A stretch of 50,730 bases of DNA, taken from positions 1-50,730 of the forward strand of contig JADGOO010000014.1 in NCBI GenBank assembly GCA_017882905.1, read 5' to 3'. Below are positions 1 through 8,531 of the stretch, in pieces. How positions within the stretch are numbered: the first letter of the stretch is position 1; each line of letters opens with the position of its first letter. This DNA comes from Acidimicrobiia bacterium (GTDB taxonomy: Bacteria > Actinomycetota > Acidimicrobiia > IMCC26256 > PALSA-610). A model generated the notes under the pieces. That model was not told the DNA's origin. It was given only the letters and a program-made list of their open reading frames with translations, and searched no databases. A program made the position numbers and the translations under genes.

Positions 1-835
1 CCATCTCCTCCCATCGGCCCTGCTTCGAGAGGGTGTTGAGCTCGGGTTGGAGGTCGCCCCAGCCGTGCAGCTCGAGCACGCCGCGGTACGCGGGCGTGGA
101 GCCGTAGAACGCGATCTGCTGCTTCACCGCGGCTTCGGCCGCGGCCATCTCCTGCTCGTTCGATCCCGTCACCACGAACAGCGGGCCGCTCACCTGGAAG
201 TCGGAGCGCGTCCGACCGGCCCGCGCCAGGCCACGCTCCACGGCGGGCAGTGTGACCTCACGCACGTACCGCTCGGTGGTGAACCCGTGGATGAGGATGC
301 CGTCGCACACCTCGCCCGCGACCTCGGTCATCTTCTCGCCCACGGCAGCGAGGAACACCTTCGGCGCGCCGTACGGGTTCGGTCCGGGGTTGAAGAACGG
401 CGTCATCAGCGTGTGCGTGTAGAACTCGCCGCGAAAGTCGAGCTTGGCGCCGTCGGACCATGACGCCCAGATGGCGCGCATGGCGAGCACCAGCTCGCGC
501 ATGCGCGGCGCGGGGTGCGACCACGGCATGGAGAACCGCTTCGTGATGTGCGGCTGGATCTGGCTGCCGAGGCCGAGCAGGAAGCGACCCTGGCTGTACA
601 GGTTCAGGTCCCAGGCGGTGCCGGCGAGCGTCATCGGCGAACGGGCGAACGCGACGGCGATGCCGGTGGCCAGCTCGACGGTGGTGGTGTGCTCAGCCGC
701 GACCGCGATCGGCAGGAACGGGTCATGGCTCGTCTCGGCCGTGACCAGACCGTCGTAGCCCAGGGATTCGAGCTCCTCGGCGCGGGCGGCCATCTCCGCG
801 AGGTCGGCACCGCCGAGTCCGCTGTCGATCTTCAT
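1..835 (-). CDS. LLM-class F420-dependent oxidoreductase (3' end outside window)
   Basis: This is a luciferase-like, TIM-barrel flavin/F420 oxidoreductase, probably cytoplasmic with coenzyme F420 as hydride carrier; the substrate is unknown. The protein begins MKIDSGLGGADLAEMA and is open to the left edge, giving 278 residues with no stop. Typical family segments are visible: an early SLGYDGLVTAETSHDPF stretch, TTVELATGIAVAFARSPM (the barrel strand after the first helices), GRFLLGLGSQI, and a late EVCDGILIHGFTTERY segment. The start is fixed by ATG at 835 preceded by a strong AGGAGG ribosome site. It diverges from the RecB-like nuclease gene across about 120 bases. The match is to the F420-dependent subgroup often annotated TIGR03617, from memory. 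A second LLM gene lies at 28085 and an F420 biosynthesis gene at 46856. Confidence 0.85.
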   Translation of the reverse strand, partial: MKIDSGLGGADLAEMAARAEELESLGYDGLVTAETSHDPFLPIAVAAEHTTTVELATGIAVAFARSPMTLAGTAWDLNLYSQGRFLLGLGSQIQPHITKRFSMPWSHPAPRMRELVLAMRAIWASWSDGAKLDFRGEFYTHTLMTPFFNPGPNPYGAPKVFLAAVGEKMTEVAGEVCDGILIHGFTTERYVREVTLPAVERGLARAGRTRSDFQVSGPLFVVTGSNEQEMAAAEAAVKQQIAFYGSTPAYRGVLELHGWGDLQPELNTLSKQGRWEEM

Positions 836-956
836 GGAACCTCCTGATGACGACCGGGTGATCGCCGACCATTCTGGCTGGCCGGGAGCCACCGCAGCAT
901 CTTCGGCGCCGCGACGCTCCGCGCCGCTGTCACACCCCTCCGGTATCGTCCAGAGC

Positions 957-1811
957 GTGGAGTGGGAGGCACCGCTGCGGCTTTCGCCCAGCTCGATGGG
1001 AGCGTTCACGAGCTGCCCGCTCGCGTTCCGCTTCTCCTACGTGCAACGCCTCCCCGAGCCGCCCTCGGCGCCGGCCAGCAAGGGCACCCTGGTGCACCGG
1101 GCGCTCGAGCTGTTGCTCGACCGGCCCGGTCCGCAGCGCACGCTCACGGCCGCCCTCGCCGACCTCGACCGCGCCGCCGCCGAGCTCGCCGCGCATCCCG
1201 AGTTCAGCGGCCTCGACCTCGGCGCGGAAGAGCTCGAGCGGTTCCGCTCCGACGCAGAGAAGCTCGTGCGCAACTACTTCGAGCTCGAAGACCCCGCGGG
1301 CGTGCGGCCCATCGGCTTGGAGATCAAGCTCGACGCCAAGCTCGACGGTGTCGTGATCCGCGGCATCATCGACCGCCTCGAGCTCGATGCCGACGGCGAG
1401 CTCGTGATCTCCGACTACAAGACGGGGAACACACCGAGCGAGCGCTGGGAAGAACAGAGCCTGGCCGGCGTGCATCTGTACGCGCTGCTCTGCGAGCAGA
1501 ACTTCGGGCGCCGCCCCGCCCGGGTCCAGCTGCTCTACCTCTCGAAGCCCGAAGCGATCATCGCCCGCCCGTCGGAGGGCAGCGTGCGCTCCGTCGTCTC
1601 GAAGTCGAAGGCGATCATGATGGCGGTCGAACGCGCCTGCTCGCGAGACGACTTCCGGCCGCGTCCGAGCGCACTGTGCGACTTCTGCAGCTTCCGTGAG
1701 TTCTGCCCGTCGTACGGCGGCGATCCGGCTGAGGCCGAGGTGGTCATGCGCCAGCGCGCCGAAGCTGCTGTCGAGCGGCCGCCGCTGTCGCTGCCGTTGA
1801 CCGTCGCCTGA
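957..1811 (+). CDS. RecB-like PD-(D/E)XK nuclease with Fe-S cysteines
   Basis: This 284-residue stand-alone nuclease resembles the C-terminal nuclease domain of RecB/AddB and Cas4. The conserved pieces run in order: SPSSMGAFTSCP near residue 15 (contains the lone N-terminal cysteine), GTLVHRALE (motif around the active-site histidine), RGIIDRLEL followed by ISDYKTG (PD-ExK aspartate and lysine), and a C-terminal cluster CDFCSFREFC. One upstream plus three downstream cysteines is the usual 4Fe-4S 'iron staple' pattern of this family. The open frame extends upstream to 834, but that part is non-typical sequence, so GTG 957 (VEWEAPLRL) is the preferred start. It is followed after one base by the PAP2 gene, suggesting one transcript. 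The role is probably DNA end processing; no helicase partner is visible in the window. Confidence 0.85.
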   Translation: MEWEAPLRLSPSSMGAFTSCPLAFRFSYVQRLPEPPSAPASKGTLVHRALELLLDRPGPQRTLTAALADLDRAAAELAAHPEFSGLDLGAEELERFRSDAEKLVRNYFELEDPAGVRPIGLEIKLDAKLDGVVIRGIIDRLELDADGELVISDYKTGNTPSERWEEQSLAGVHLYALLCEQNFGRRPARVQLLYLSKPEAIIARPSEGSVRSVVSKSKAIMMAVERACSRDDFRPRPSALCDFCSFREFCPSYGGDPAEAEVVMRQRAEAAVERPPLSLPLTVA

Positions 1812-1812
1812 C

Positions 1813-2337
1813 GTGCGCGACCTGGTCCGTCGCGTCGATGCCGCGACGGCGCGCGCCGTCGACTCGGTTCGCAATCCGGCGCTCGACCAGGTGGCCTACG
1901 CGCTCGGCTCGGCGTGCGATCACAGCTTGCTGTGGCATGCGATCAGCGCGACGCGCGGTGCGCAGACCGGCTCGTGGCGGCCCGTCGCGCGGCTGTCGGG
2001 CGCCCTCGCGGTCGAGTCCGCGCTCACCAACGGGGTCGTGAAGTCGCTGTTCCGGCGGGTTCGGCCCACGCAACCGGCCGAGGTCGCGAGCGGGCCGTTG
2101 CCGTTCGGGATGCGGGTGCCGATCACCACGTCGTTCCCGTCGGGCCACGCCGGTTCGGCGTTCTGCGCGGCGACGATCCTCGCCGACGACACCGGTTCGG
2201 GCGCCTGGTACGTGCTGGCTGCCGTAGTCGCGGCCAGTCGGGTCTACGTGCGCATGCACCACACCTCCGACGTGGTGGCGGGCGCCGCGTTGGGCTGTCT
2301 GATCGGCCGCGTGGTGCGGGTAGCGTTTCCGCGATGA
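1813..2337 (+). CDS. PAP2-family phosphatase
   Basis: This 174-residue member of the type 2 phosphatidic acid phosphatase superfamily would act on lipid or isoprenoid phosphates at the membrane. The three signature motifs are all visible: KSLFRRVRP (motif 1, Lys and Arg), FPSGHAGSA (motif 2, PSGH with the catalytic acid His), and SRVYVRMHHTSDVV (motif 3, nucleophilic His and Asp). The GTG start at 1813 is one base after the nuclease stop. The end overlaps the next start by four bases (ATGA), so translation is probably coupled. The protein is short for a membrane PAP2 and its hydrophobic segments are modest, so it may be a minimal or soluble member. The exact substrate cannot be told from sequence. 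Confidence 0.85.
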   Translation: MRDLVRRVDAATARAVDSVRNPALDQVAYALGSACDHSLLWHAISATRGAQTGSWRPVARLSGALAVESALTNGVVKSLFRRVRPTQPAEVASGPLPFGMRVPITTSFPSGHAGSAFCAATILADDTGSGAWYVLAAVVAASRVYVRMHHTSDVVAGAALGCLIGRVVRVAFPR

Positions 2338-2927
2338 GTCGAGACATCGGTGTCACGTTCGACTACCGCTGCCCATTCGCCCGCAACGCCCACGAAGCCG
2401 TTGTCAACGCGATCCAGTCCGGAGCGCTACCCGATGTCACGTGGCGCTTCGTGCCCTTCTCGCTCGACCAGGTGCACGTGGAAGAAGGCGATGCCCCCGT
2501 GTGGGAGCGGCCCGCGGCGGAACGTGGGGGCGGCGTCCTGGCACTCGCTTGGGGCATCGCGCTGCGCGACGAGTTCCCGGCGCACTTCCTCGACTCGCAC
2601 GTGGCCCTCTTCGCGGCCCGCCACGACCACGCCAAGAAGCTGCATCTCGAAGAGACGGTGCGCGAAGCCGTCGCCACCAGCGGCGTCGACGTCGATGCCG
2701 TCGCCGACGTCGTGGCGAGCGGTCGACCGCTGGCCACGCTGGCCAAGGAGCACGTGGAAGCTGTCGACGGCTTCGCCGTCTTCGGCGTGCCCACGTTCAT
2801 CGAGGGCGAAGAAGCGACGTTCATCCGCTACATGGAACGCGGCCGCGTCGACGACCTCACCCGCTCGCTCGAATGGCTCGACTGGTCGAGGCTCAACGAG
2901 TTCAAGCGGACGCGCGTCGCGCGCTGA
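2334..2927 (+). CDS. DsbA-family thioredoxin-fold protein
   Basis: This 197-residue protein is of the DsbA/FrnE/2-hydroxychromene-2-carboxylate isomerase superfamily. The N-terminal strand-turn DYRCPFARNAHEA holds the usual active-site position, and the C-terminal GVPTFI gives the cis-proline loop. The active site reads C-P-F-A, so the second cysteine of a CxxC dithiol is missing. A general disulfide oxidase role is therefore doubtful, and a glutathione/mycothiol-linked isomerase or single-Cys role is more likely (inference). A helical insertion (about residues 70-140) lies between the two halves, as in the family. The ATG overlaps the PAP2 stop by four bases. No signal peptide is present, so it is cytoplasmic. 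Confidence 0.8.
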   Translation: MSRDIGVTFDYRCPFARNAHEAVVNAIQSGALPDVTWRFVPFSLDQVHVEEGDAPVWERPAAERGGGVLALAWGIALRDEFPAHFLDSHVALFAARHDHAKKLHLEETVREAVATSGVDVDAVADVVASGRPLATLAKEHVEAVDGFAVFGVPTFIEGEEATFIRYMERGRVDDLTRSLEWLDWSRLNEFKRTRVAR

Positions 2928-2941
2928 GCGACGCCACCACC

Positions 2942-4324
2942 ATGGTCCGCATGTCGGCCGCCGAAGCGCTGATGTGGGCCGTCGAGAAAGACCCCGCGCT
3001 CCGCAGCGACTTCTGCAACCTCACGATCGTCGACGGTCCACTCGACGTGGCGCGCCTGCGCGCCAAGGTCGAGCACGCCGTGGTGGCGATCCCGCGTCTC
3101 GGCCAGCGGGTGGTCACGCCGCCACTGCGCCTCGCGGCGCCGCAGTGGGCCGACGATCCCGATCTCGACCTCGACTATCACGTGCGCCACGCACGCGTGC
3201 CGGGCGAAGGCACGATGCGCGACCTGCTCGATGCGGCCGGCGCGCTGAGCGAGACGCCGTTCGATCGGGCCCGTCCGCTGTGGGAGTTCACGGTCTTCGA
3301 CGGGCTCTCGGGCGGCCGGTCGGCAATGCTCCAGAAGCTGCACCACACGATCACCGATGGGGTGGGTGGCCTGCGCCTCTCGCTCGAGATCGTCGACCTG
3401 CGCACCGACCCGCCCGCGCCCGTCGACGCCTCCGAGGAGGTCGACGCCGCGCCTGACCACGACACCGTCACGCCGTTCACCGTGACTCGCGATGCGCTGG
3501 TCGACGTGGCCACTCGTCCGCTGCATGCCGCCCGCGCTGCCGCCGGGGGCGCGCTCGGCTTCGTGAGCGACCCCCGACGGGTCCCGCAACGAGTCGGCGA
3601 GGCGTTCGCGTTGGCCGGCTCGCTGCACCGCCAGGTGGTCGTCACCGAACGGGCCCGCTCCGACGTGATCGACGACCGCTCGCTGCGGCGGTTCTTCGAG
3701 ACGCTGATCATCGAGATGCCGGCGCTTCGGGCCGCCGCAACCGCACTCGGCGGCAGCATCAACGACGCGTTCGTCACTGCCGTCGCCGGGGCGCTCGGCC
3801 GCTACCACGAAGCAAGTGGCAGCACGATCACCGAGCTGCGCATGGCGATGCCGGTGAGCACGCGAGCGCGCGGCGACGTCGCCGCGAACAGCTTCGTGCC
3901 GTCGCGTGTGCTCGTGCCGATCCAACCGCTCCACGACGTGGCCGCGCGCTTCGCGCAGACCCACGATCGTCTCGACGCCACCAAGCGCGAGCCGGCGCTG
4001 GGATCGGCCGAAGGGCTCGCCGGGCTTGCCCTGGGTCTGCCGACCGCGATGCTCGTGGCGCTCACGCGCGGCCAGACGCGCACGATCGACTTCGCGGCGT
4101 CGAACCTGCGCGGCTCGCCCGTACCGCTGTACCTCGCGGGCCGGCGGATCATCGCCAGCTACCCGTTCGGCCCGCGCACCGGCTGCGCGCTGAACGCCAC
4201 GCTGCTCTCGTACTGCGACGAGCTGCACATCGGCCTCAACATCGACCCAATGGCCTTCGCCGAGCCCGAGCTGCTCGTCGACATGCTGCGCGATTCGTTC
4301 GCCGAGCTGTGCGCGTTCGCGTGA
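2942..4324 (+). CDS. wax ester synthase/diacylglycerol acyltransferase (WS/DGAT)
   Basis: This 460-residue bifunctional acyltransferase makes wax esters or triacylglycerol from acyl-CoA and alcohols or diacylglycerol. The catalytic signature HHxxxDG is seen as KLHHTITDGVGG with His134, His135 and Asp139. The N-terminal MSAAEALMWAVEKDP and the C-terminal SNLRGSP, with a following LNIDPMAFAEPELL, are typical of the actinobacterial family. Length fits the family (about 450-480). The chosen ATG 2942 lies 14 bases after the previous stop; a second in-frame ATG at 2951 is possible, and no strong ribosome site is visible. The enzyme suggests storage-lipid synthesis and fits with the nearby thiolase and SCP2 genes. 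Confidence 0.92.
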   Translation: MVRMSAAEALMWAVEKDPALRSDFCNLTIVDGPLDVARLRAKVEHAVVAIPRLGQRVVTPPLRLAAPQWADDPDLDLDYHVRHARVPGEGTMRDLLDAAGALSETPFDRARPLWEFTVFDGLSGGRSAMLQKLHHTITDGVGGLRLSLEIVDLRTDPPAPVDASEEVDAAPDHDTVTPFTVTRDALVDVATRPLHAARAAAGGALGFVSDPRRVPQRVGEAFALAGSLHRQVVVTERARSDVIDDRSLRRFFETLIIEMPALRAAATALGGSINDAFVTAVAGALGRYHEASGSTITELRMAMPVSTRARGDVAANSFVPSRVLVPIQPLHDVAARFAQTHDRLDATKREPALGSAEGLAGLALGLPTAMLVALTRGQTRTIDFAASNLRGSPVPLYLAGRRIIASYPFGPRTGCALNATLLSYCDELHIGLNIDPMAFAEPELLVDMLRDSFAELCAFA

Positions 4325-4331
4325 CTCCGAT

Positions 4332-4691
4332 TCAGTTGCGCGGGTGAGGCCGCACCGGCTCGCCGGTCACGTCGGCCCACTCTTCGTATCCCGGATCGAG
4401 CCAGCGCGGATGCTCGCACTCACCGTCGACATCGGTCACGTAGATGTGGAGCGTGGGCGCGTCGTCGGCGAGGTCGACGAGCGCTGTGCTCGCGGGATGC
4501 GGCGGCGCCGCGTCGAGCAGGTCGACGAGCGCGACGGCCGCGACGATGCGGCACGGGCAGTCGGGACACGCCGAGACGGTGGCCGCTTCGAGGTTGCCGG
4601 TGAGTGCGAGCAGCGACGCGGATTCACGGCGGTCGAGGACGACTTCGTTGCCTTCGTCGTCGGCAAATCCCAGGCGGACCACGGGCGTCAC
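4332..4691 (-). CDS. conserved small protein with CxxCxC motif
   Basis: I do not recognise a named family. The likely product is 119 residues, starting at GTG 4691 (VTPVVRLGFADDEGN). It has a hydrophobic helix-rich centre, a CPDCPC cluster near residue 44 that could bind a metal or form disulfides, and an acidic end with one further Cys (GECEHPRW). The frame is open further upstream to 4847, but that extension would overlap the start of the divergent secreted-protein gene and looks non-coding, so the shorter form is preferred. It is convergent with the WS/DGAT gene (7 bases apart) and divergent from the gene at 4817. No signal peptide is seen. Confidence 0.6.
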   Translation of the reverse strand: MTPVVRLGFADDEGNEVVLDRRESASLLALTGNLEAATVSACPDCPCRIVAAVALVDLLDAAPPHPASTALVDLADDAPTLHIYVTDVDGECEHPRWLDPGYEEWADVTGEPVRPHPRN

Positions 4692-4816
4692 CGTACCGTC
4701 GGGGCGGCACCGCTCGGCCCGGCGACTGGTCGGAACCAGGGTGGGAACCGGCGCAGGGCGACGAGCGTCACAACGGGTGGGCCACCGACCCGGTGCCCCG
4801 ACCATGGAGGAGCCCC

Positions 4817-6220
4817 GTGAGCGAATCGACAGCCATCCCGGAGGCACCGCTCGAGGGCATTCCCGAGCGCTCGAGGGGCGGGCGCGGCGTCCTCGCGGCC
4901 GTCACGGCCGCCGCCGTGGTGGTCGGCGCAGTCGTCGCGTTTGCCGGGCGCTCCGACCACACGTCGTTGCCGGTGCTCGCACTGCAGTCGACCAGCCGGT
5001 CGGCCGCCGCCGATGGCGTCGCCGTCGCGCCGGGTGTGATGCAGCCGTACCGGCTCGTCGACTACGTGCACTCCGGCCCGTGGACCGCGCTCCCGGCGCA
5101 CGCCGTCGTGCACGAGCTGCGTGGCGCGACCGTCGACGAGGCTGTGGTCCGCCGAACGGCACACGCGTTCGGCATCGACGGCACACTCCAGCACGATGCC
5201 AACGGCTGGACCGTGACCGGCGCGCAGCAGATCGTGCAGATCGACACGACGGGCGTGGTTCCGATGGTGTCGCTGTACGCCGGCGCGGGCCGCGGATCGA
5301 GCCCGGGGAGCACCGGCAGCGGGACGGGCACCGTGGGCGGCGGCAGCACCGGTTCGACCGGCACGGGCGGCACCAGCACCGTGATCCCTCCCGATCTGCC
5401 GACGCCCGCGACTTCCCAGCCGTCGAGCGGCGGAGGCGGGACCGTCACACCGCAGACGATCCCCGCAGCGTCGTCCACACCGGCTCCGACGTCGACTGCG
5501 CCGGCCGATCTTCCCTCCCCCGCCGCTGCGGAAGCTCGTGTGCGCCGCATCCTGAGTGACGCAGGGATCCTCGACGGCGAGTGGCGCGCCGAGGTCGCCG
5601 ACAACGGCACCGTGAGCGTCGGCGCCGCGTGCCCGCCGAACGCGTCCTGCGTCGCGCCGAACCTGCTGCCGAGTTCGGCGACGTCACGGTCGGTCACGTT
5701 CCACCGGGTGGTCGACGGCCACGACCTGAACGGCGCCGACTGGTACGTCGAGATCGGCAATCACGGCGCAGTGCTCGGCGCGAGCGGTCCGCTCGCCACG
5801 CTCGTGGCGCTCGGCGACTACCCGTTGCGCTCCATCGACGACGCCTTCGCCGACGTGCGCGCCGGCCGGAACACCGTGCCCGGCACACCGGGCGAGGTGC
5901 GACCGCTCGCCGCCGGCGGCGCGTCGAGCACACCGGTGAGCGACGCGCCGGTTCCCGGCTCGTCGAGCACCACGCCGACGATCCCCCCCACGCGTGCCGT
6001 CGTCGACTCGGTGGCGATCGCACTCGTCGTCGCCGACGGCACGGCCGACGGCCGCAACGGTCGCTTCGTGATCCCCGTCTACCGGTTCCACGCCACCGAC
6101 GCGTCGGGGGTCGGGAGCACCGTCGATGCGAGCGCGCTGTCGGCCCAGCTCGTCTCGACGCCCACGTCCACACCCACGCCGGTCCCGCAGCCGGCGCCCG
6201 CGCCAAAGCCGGCGCCGTAG
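4817..6220 (+). CDS. membrane-anchored extracellular protein with Gly/Ser/Thr and Pro linkers
   Basis: This 467-residue protein is of unknown function. A short cytoplasmic N-terminus (about 18 residues, acidic/proline-rich) is followed by one transmembrane helix at about 24-42 (AAVTAAAVVVGAVVAF). An exported domain follows, then a low-complexity Gly/Ser/Thr linker around 160-190 and a Pro/Thr-rich stretch to about 230. A second globular domain has a CPPNASC cysteine pair (residues about 275-281) and the protein ends in PAPAPKPAP. The layout is like an anti-sigma or envelope sensor with its catalytic part outside, but no family could be assigned. The GTG start at 4817 is preceded by GGAGG at 4806. 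The quinone oxidoreductase gene follows after 10 bases. Confidence 0.75.
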   Translation: MSESTAIPEAPLEGIPERSRGGRGVLAAVTAAAVVVGAVVAFAGRSDHTSLPVLALQSTSRSAAADGVAVAPGVMQPYRLVDYVHSGPWTALPAHAVVHELRGATVDEAVVRRTAHAFGIDGTLQHDANGWTVTGAQQIVQIDTTGVVPMVSLYAGAGRGSSPGSTGSGTGTVGGGSTGSTGTGGTSTVIPPDLPTPATSQPSSGGGGTVTPQTIPAASSTPAPTSTAPADLPSPAAAEARVRRILSDAGILDGEWRAEVADNGTVSVGAACPPNASCVAPNLLPSSATSRSVTFHRVVDGHDLNGADWYVEIGNHGAVLGASGPLATLVALGDYPLRSIDDAFADVRAGRNTVPGTPGEVRPLAAGGASSTPVSDAPVPGSSSTTPTIPPTRAVVDSVAIALVVADGTADGRNGRFVIPVYRFHATDASGVGSTVDASALSAQLVSTPTSTPTPVPQPAPAPKPAP

Positions 6221-6230
6221 CCTGCGCGCG

Positions 6231-7226
6231 ATGCGCGCAGTCACGGTCGTCGACGGTCGTGTCGAGGTGCGCGAGCACCCGACACCCGAGCCCGGTGCAG
6301 GCGAGGTGCGCGTGCGCGTCACCGGTGCCGGGATCAACCGCGCCGACCTGCTGCAGCGTGCTGGCTTCTATCCGGCGCCGCCCGGCACGCCGGCCGACAT
6401 CCCTGGGCTCGAGTTCGCCGGCACCATCGACGCCGTCGGTGCCGGCGTCGACGACCTGGCGGTCGGCGTCGCAGTGTTCGGCGTCGTCGGTGGTGGCGGC
6501 CAGAGCGAGCTGCTCGTCACTCGGGCCGATCACTGCGCCCGAGTACCCGACGGGCTCGACCTGGTCGCCATGGGCGGCGTGCCCGAGACGTTCGTCACCG
6601 CGCACGACGCCCTCGTCACGATCGCGGGTCTGACCGCCGGCGAGTGGGTGCTCGTGCACGCCGTCGGCTCCGGGGTCGGTACGTCGGCCGTGCAGCTCGC
6701 CAAGGCGATGGGCGCGCGCGTGGTGGGCACGACGCGCACGGCCGCCAAGCTCGAACGCGGGAGCGAGCTCGGTCTCGATCACGGCATCGTCGTGCCGACC
6801 ACGAGCGATGGTGCCCTCGACATCGGTGCGCTCGCGGCCGAGGTGCGCGACGTCACGGGTGGCGGCGCGCACGTCACGCTCGAGCTCGTCGGCGGCGCGT
6901 ACGTGGAGGCCGATGTGGCGGCCGCGGCGATGCGCGGTCGCATCGTGTTGGTGGGCACGCTCGCCGGCGGCCGCGCGCAGCTCGACGTGCTCTCGACGAT
7001 GCAGCGGCGCCTCGCGATCCACGGCACGATGCTCCGCAGCCGCAGCGCAACCGAGAAGGCGGCGGCCACCGCGGCGTTCGCCCGCGATGTGGTGCCGCTG
7101 CTCGCGTCGGGCTCGATCAAACCCATCGTCGACAAGGTCCTGCCCCTCTCCAACGCCACCCAGGGCTACGACCTCGTCGCGTCGGACGCGACGTACGGCA
7201 AGGTCATCCTCACCCCCTCCCCCTGA
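6231..7226 (+). CDS. NAD(P)H quinone oxidoreductase, zinc-independent MDR (PIG3-type)
   Basis: This 331-residue member of the medium-chain dehydrogenase/reductase superfamily is of the quinone oxidoreductase/PIG3 group. Visible segments are the N-terminal GroES-like domain with NRADLLQRAGFYPAPPG and PGLEFAGTIDAVGAGV, and the Rossmann part VLVHAVGSGVGTSAVQLAKAMG, which binds NAD(P)H. The C-terminal IKPIVDKVLPLSNA is typical of the family. The catalytic and structural zinc cysteines of alcohol dehydrogenases are absent, consistent with one-electron or two-electron quinone reduction. The start is ATG 6231, ten bases after the upstream stop; the open frame further upstream belongs to another gene. 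Expected location is the cytoplasm. Confidence 0.9.
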   Translation: MRAVTVVDGRVEVREHPTPEPGAGEVRVRVTGAGINRADLLQRAGFYPAPPGTPADIPGLEFAGTIDAVGAGVDDLAVGVAVFGVVGGGGQSELLVTRADHCARVPDGLDLVAMGGVPETFVTAHDALVTIAGLTAGEWVLVHAVGSGVGTSAVQLAKAMGARVVGTTRTAAKLERGSELGLDHGIVVPTTSDGALDIGALAAEVRDVTGGGAHVTLELVGGAYVEADVAAAAMRGRIVLVGTLAGGRAQLDVLSTMQRRLAIHGTMLRSRSATEKAAATAAFARDVVPLLASGSIKPIVDKVLPLSNATQGYDLVASDATYGKVILTPSP

Positions 7227-7319
7227 CACCCCAGCCCGCGCACTGGTCCTCTGGGAGGACCCCATTCGGTCGCCGGGGAGGAAGAAAGCCGTGGATCGAC
7301 CCCAGGTACGATCGCGGCC

Positions 7320-8507
7320 ATGACTCTTGCCGACACCGATGTCGTGATCGTCGAAGCCGTGCGGGCCCCTCTCGGGCGCCGCAACGGCGGCCTCTCCACC
7401 GTGCACCCGGCCGACCTGCTCGCCTCGGTGTACACGGCCCTCGTGGAGCGCTCCGGCATCGACCCGACCGAGGTCGGTCAGATCGTGGGCGGCTGTGTGA
7501 GCCAGGTTGGCGAGCAGACGTTCAACACCGCCCGCACGGCCTGGCTCACGGGCGGCTTCCCGATGAGCGTCGCCGCGACCACGGTCGACAGCCAGTGCGG
7601 ATCGAGCCAGCAGGCCACGAACCTCGCCACCACGCTCATCAAGGCCGGCGTGGTCGACGTGGCCGTCGCGGCGGGCGTGGAATCGATGTCGCGTATTCCG
7701 CTCGGCGCGGCCGTGCGCGGCGACTTCGGCCGTCCCACCCCGAAGAGCTACTTCGAGCGCTACGAGGTCACATCGCAGTTCGAGGGCGCCGAGCGCATCG
7801 CCGATCAGTGGGGTGTCACCCGCGACGACTGCGACCGCTTCGGCCTCGAGTCGCAGCAGCGCGCCCAGCGCGCCTGGAGCGAGGGACGCTTCGAGCGTGA
7901 GGTCGTGCCGATCGACGCGCCCGACGTCGACGCCGACGGCAAGCCGACCGGCACCACGCATCACGTGGCGCGCGACGAAGGTCTGCGCGAGACGTCGCTC
8001 GAGAAGCTCGCCGCCCTCAAGCCGGTGGCACGCGACAACGGCGTGCACACGGCCGGCAGCAGCTCACAGATCACCGACGGCGCGGCCGCGGTGCTGCTGA
8101 TGAGCGCCGCGAAAGCGAAGGAGCTCGGCCTCCGGCCCCGCGCTCGCATCGTGGATCAGTGCCTCGTGGGCGTGGACCCGGTGCTCATGCTCACCGGGCC
8201 GATCGACGCGACACGGCGCATCACGGCACGGACCGGCATGACCGTCAGCGACTTCGACACGATCGAGATCAACGAGGCATTCGCATCGGTGGTGCTCGCG
8301 TGGGAACGCGAAGTCAAGCCCGACATGGCAAGGGTGAACCCGAACGGTGGCGCGATCGCCCTCGGCCACCCGGTGGGTGCCACCGGCGCACGGCTCATCA
8401 CCACTGCCCTCCACGAGCTCGAGCGCACCGACGGCACGTTCGGCTTCGTGACGATGTGCTGCGGCGGCGGTCTCGGCACCGGCACACTCATCGAGCGCGT
8501 CGGCTGA
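7320..8507 (+). CDS. acetyl-CoA acetyltransferase (thiolase)
   Basis: This 395-residue thiolase catalyses thiolytic cleavage or Claisen condensation of acyl-CoA in fatty acid or sterol side-chain metabolism. The active-site residues are all present: nucleophile Cys93 in DSQCGSSQQA, His350 in ALGHPVGATG, and the Cys380/Cys381 pair in CCGGGLGTG. NEAFASV is the conserved NEAF motif. Length matches thiolase family II. ATG 7320 is the first in-frame start, with a 93-base gap from the previous gene that could hold a promoter. The gene does not sit in a recognisable beta-oxidation operon, so degradative versus biosynthetic use cannot be decided. Confidence 0.93.
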   Translation: MTLADTDVVIVEAVRAPLGRRNGGLSTVHPADLLASVYTALVERSGIDPTEVGQIVGGCVSQVGEQTFNTARTAWLTGGFPMSVAATTVDSQCGSSQQATNLATTLIKAGVVDVAVAAGVESMSRIPLGAAVRGDFGRPTPKSYFERYEVTSQFEGAERIADQWGVTRDDCDRFGLESQQRAQRAWSEGRFEREVVPIDAPDVDADGKPTGTTHHVARDEGLRETSLEKLAALKPVARDNGVHTAGSSSQITDGAAAVLLMSAAKAKELGLRPRARIVDQCLVGVDPVLMLTGPIDATRRITARTGMTVSDFDTIEINEAFASVVLAWEREVKPDMARVNPNGGAIALGHPVGATGARLITTALHELERTDGTFGFVTMCCGGGLGTGTLIERVG

Positions 8508-8531
8508 TCCGCGCCGCGGCGCGATCCGGCG

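Noticed and set aside
5694-8048. A 784-codon open frame on the minus strand
   Set aside because: It lies antisense to the secreted-protein, quinone oxidoreductase and thiolase genes, whose families are clear. The frame is open only because of high GC at third positions; its protein is rich in Arg/His/Ala without motifs.
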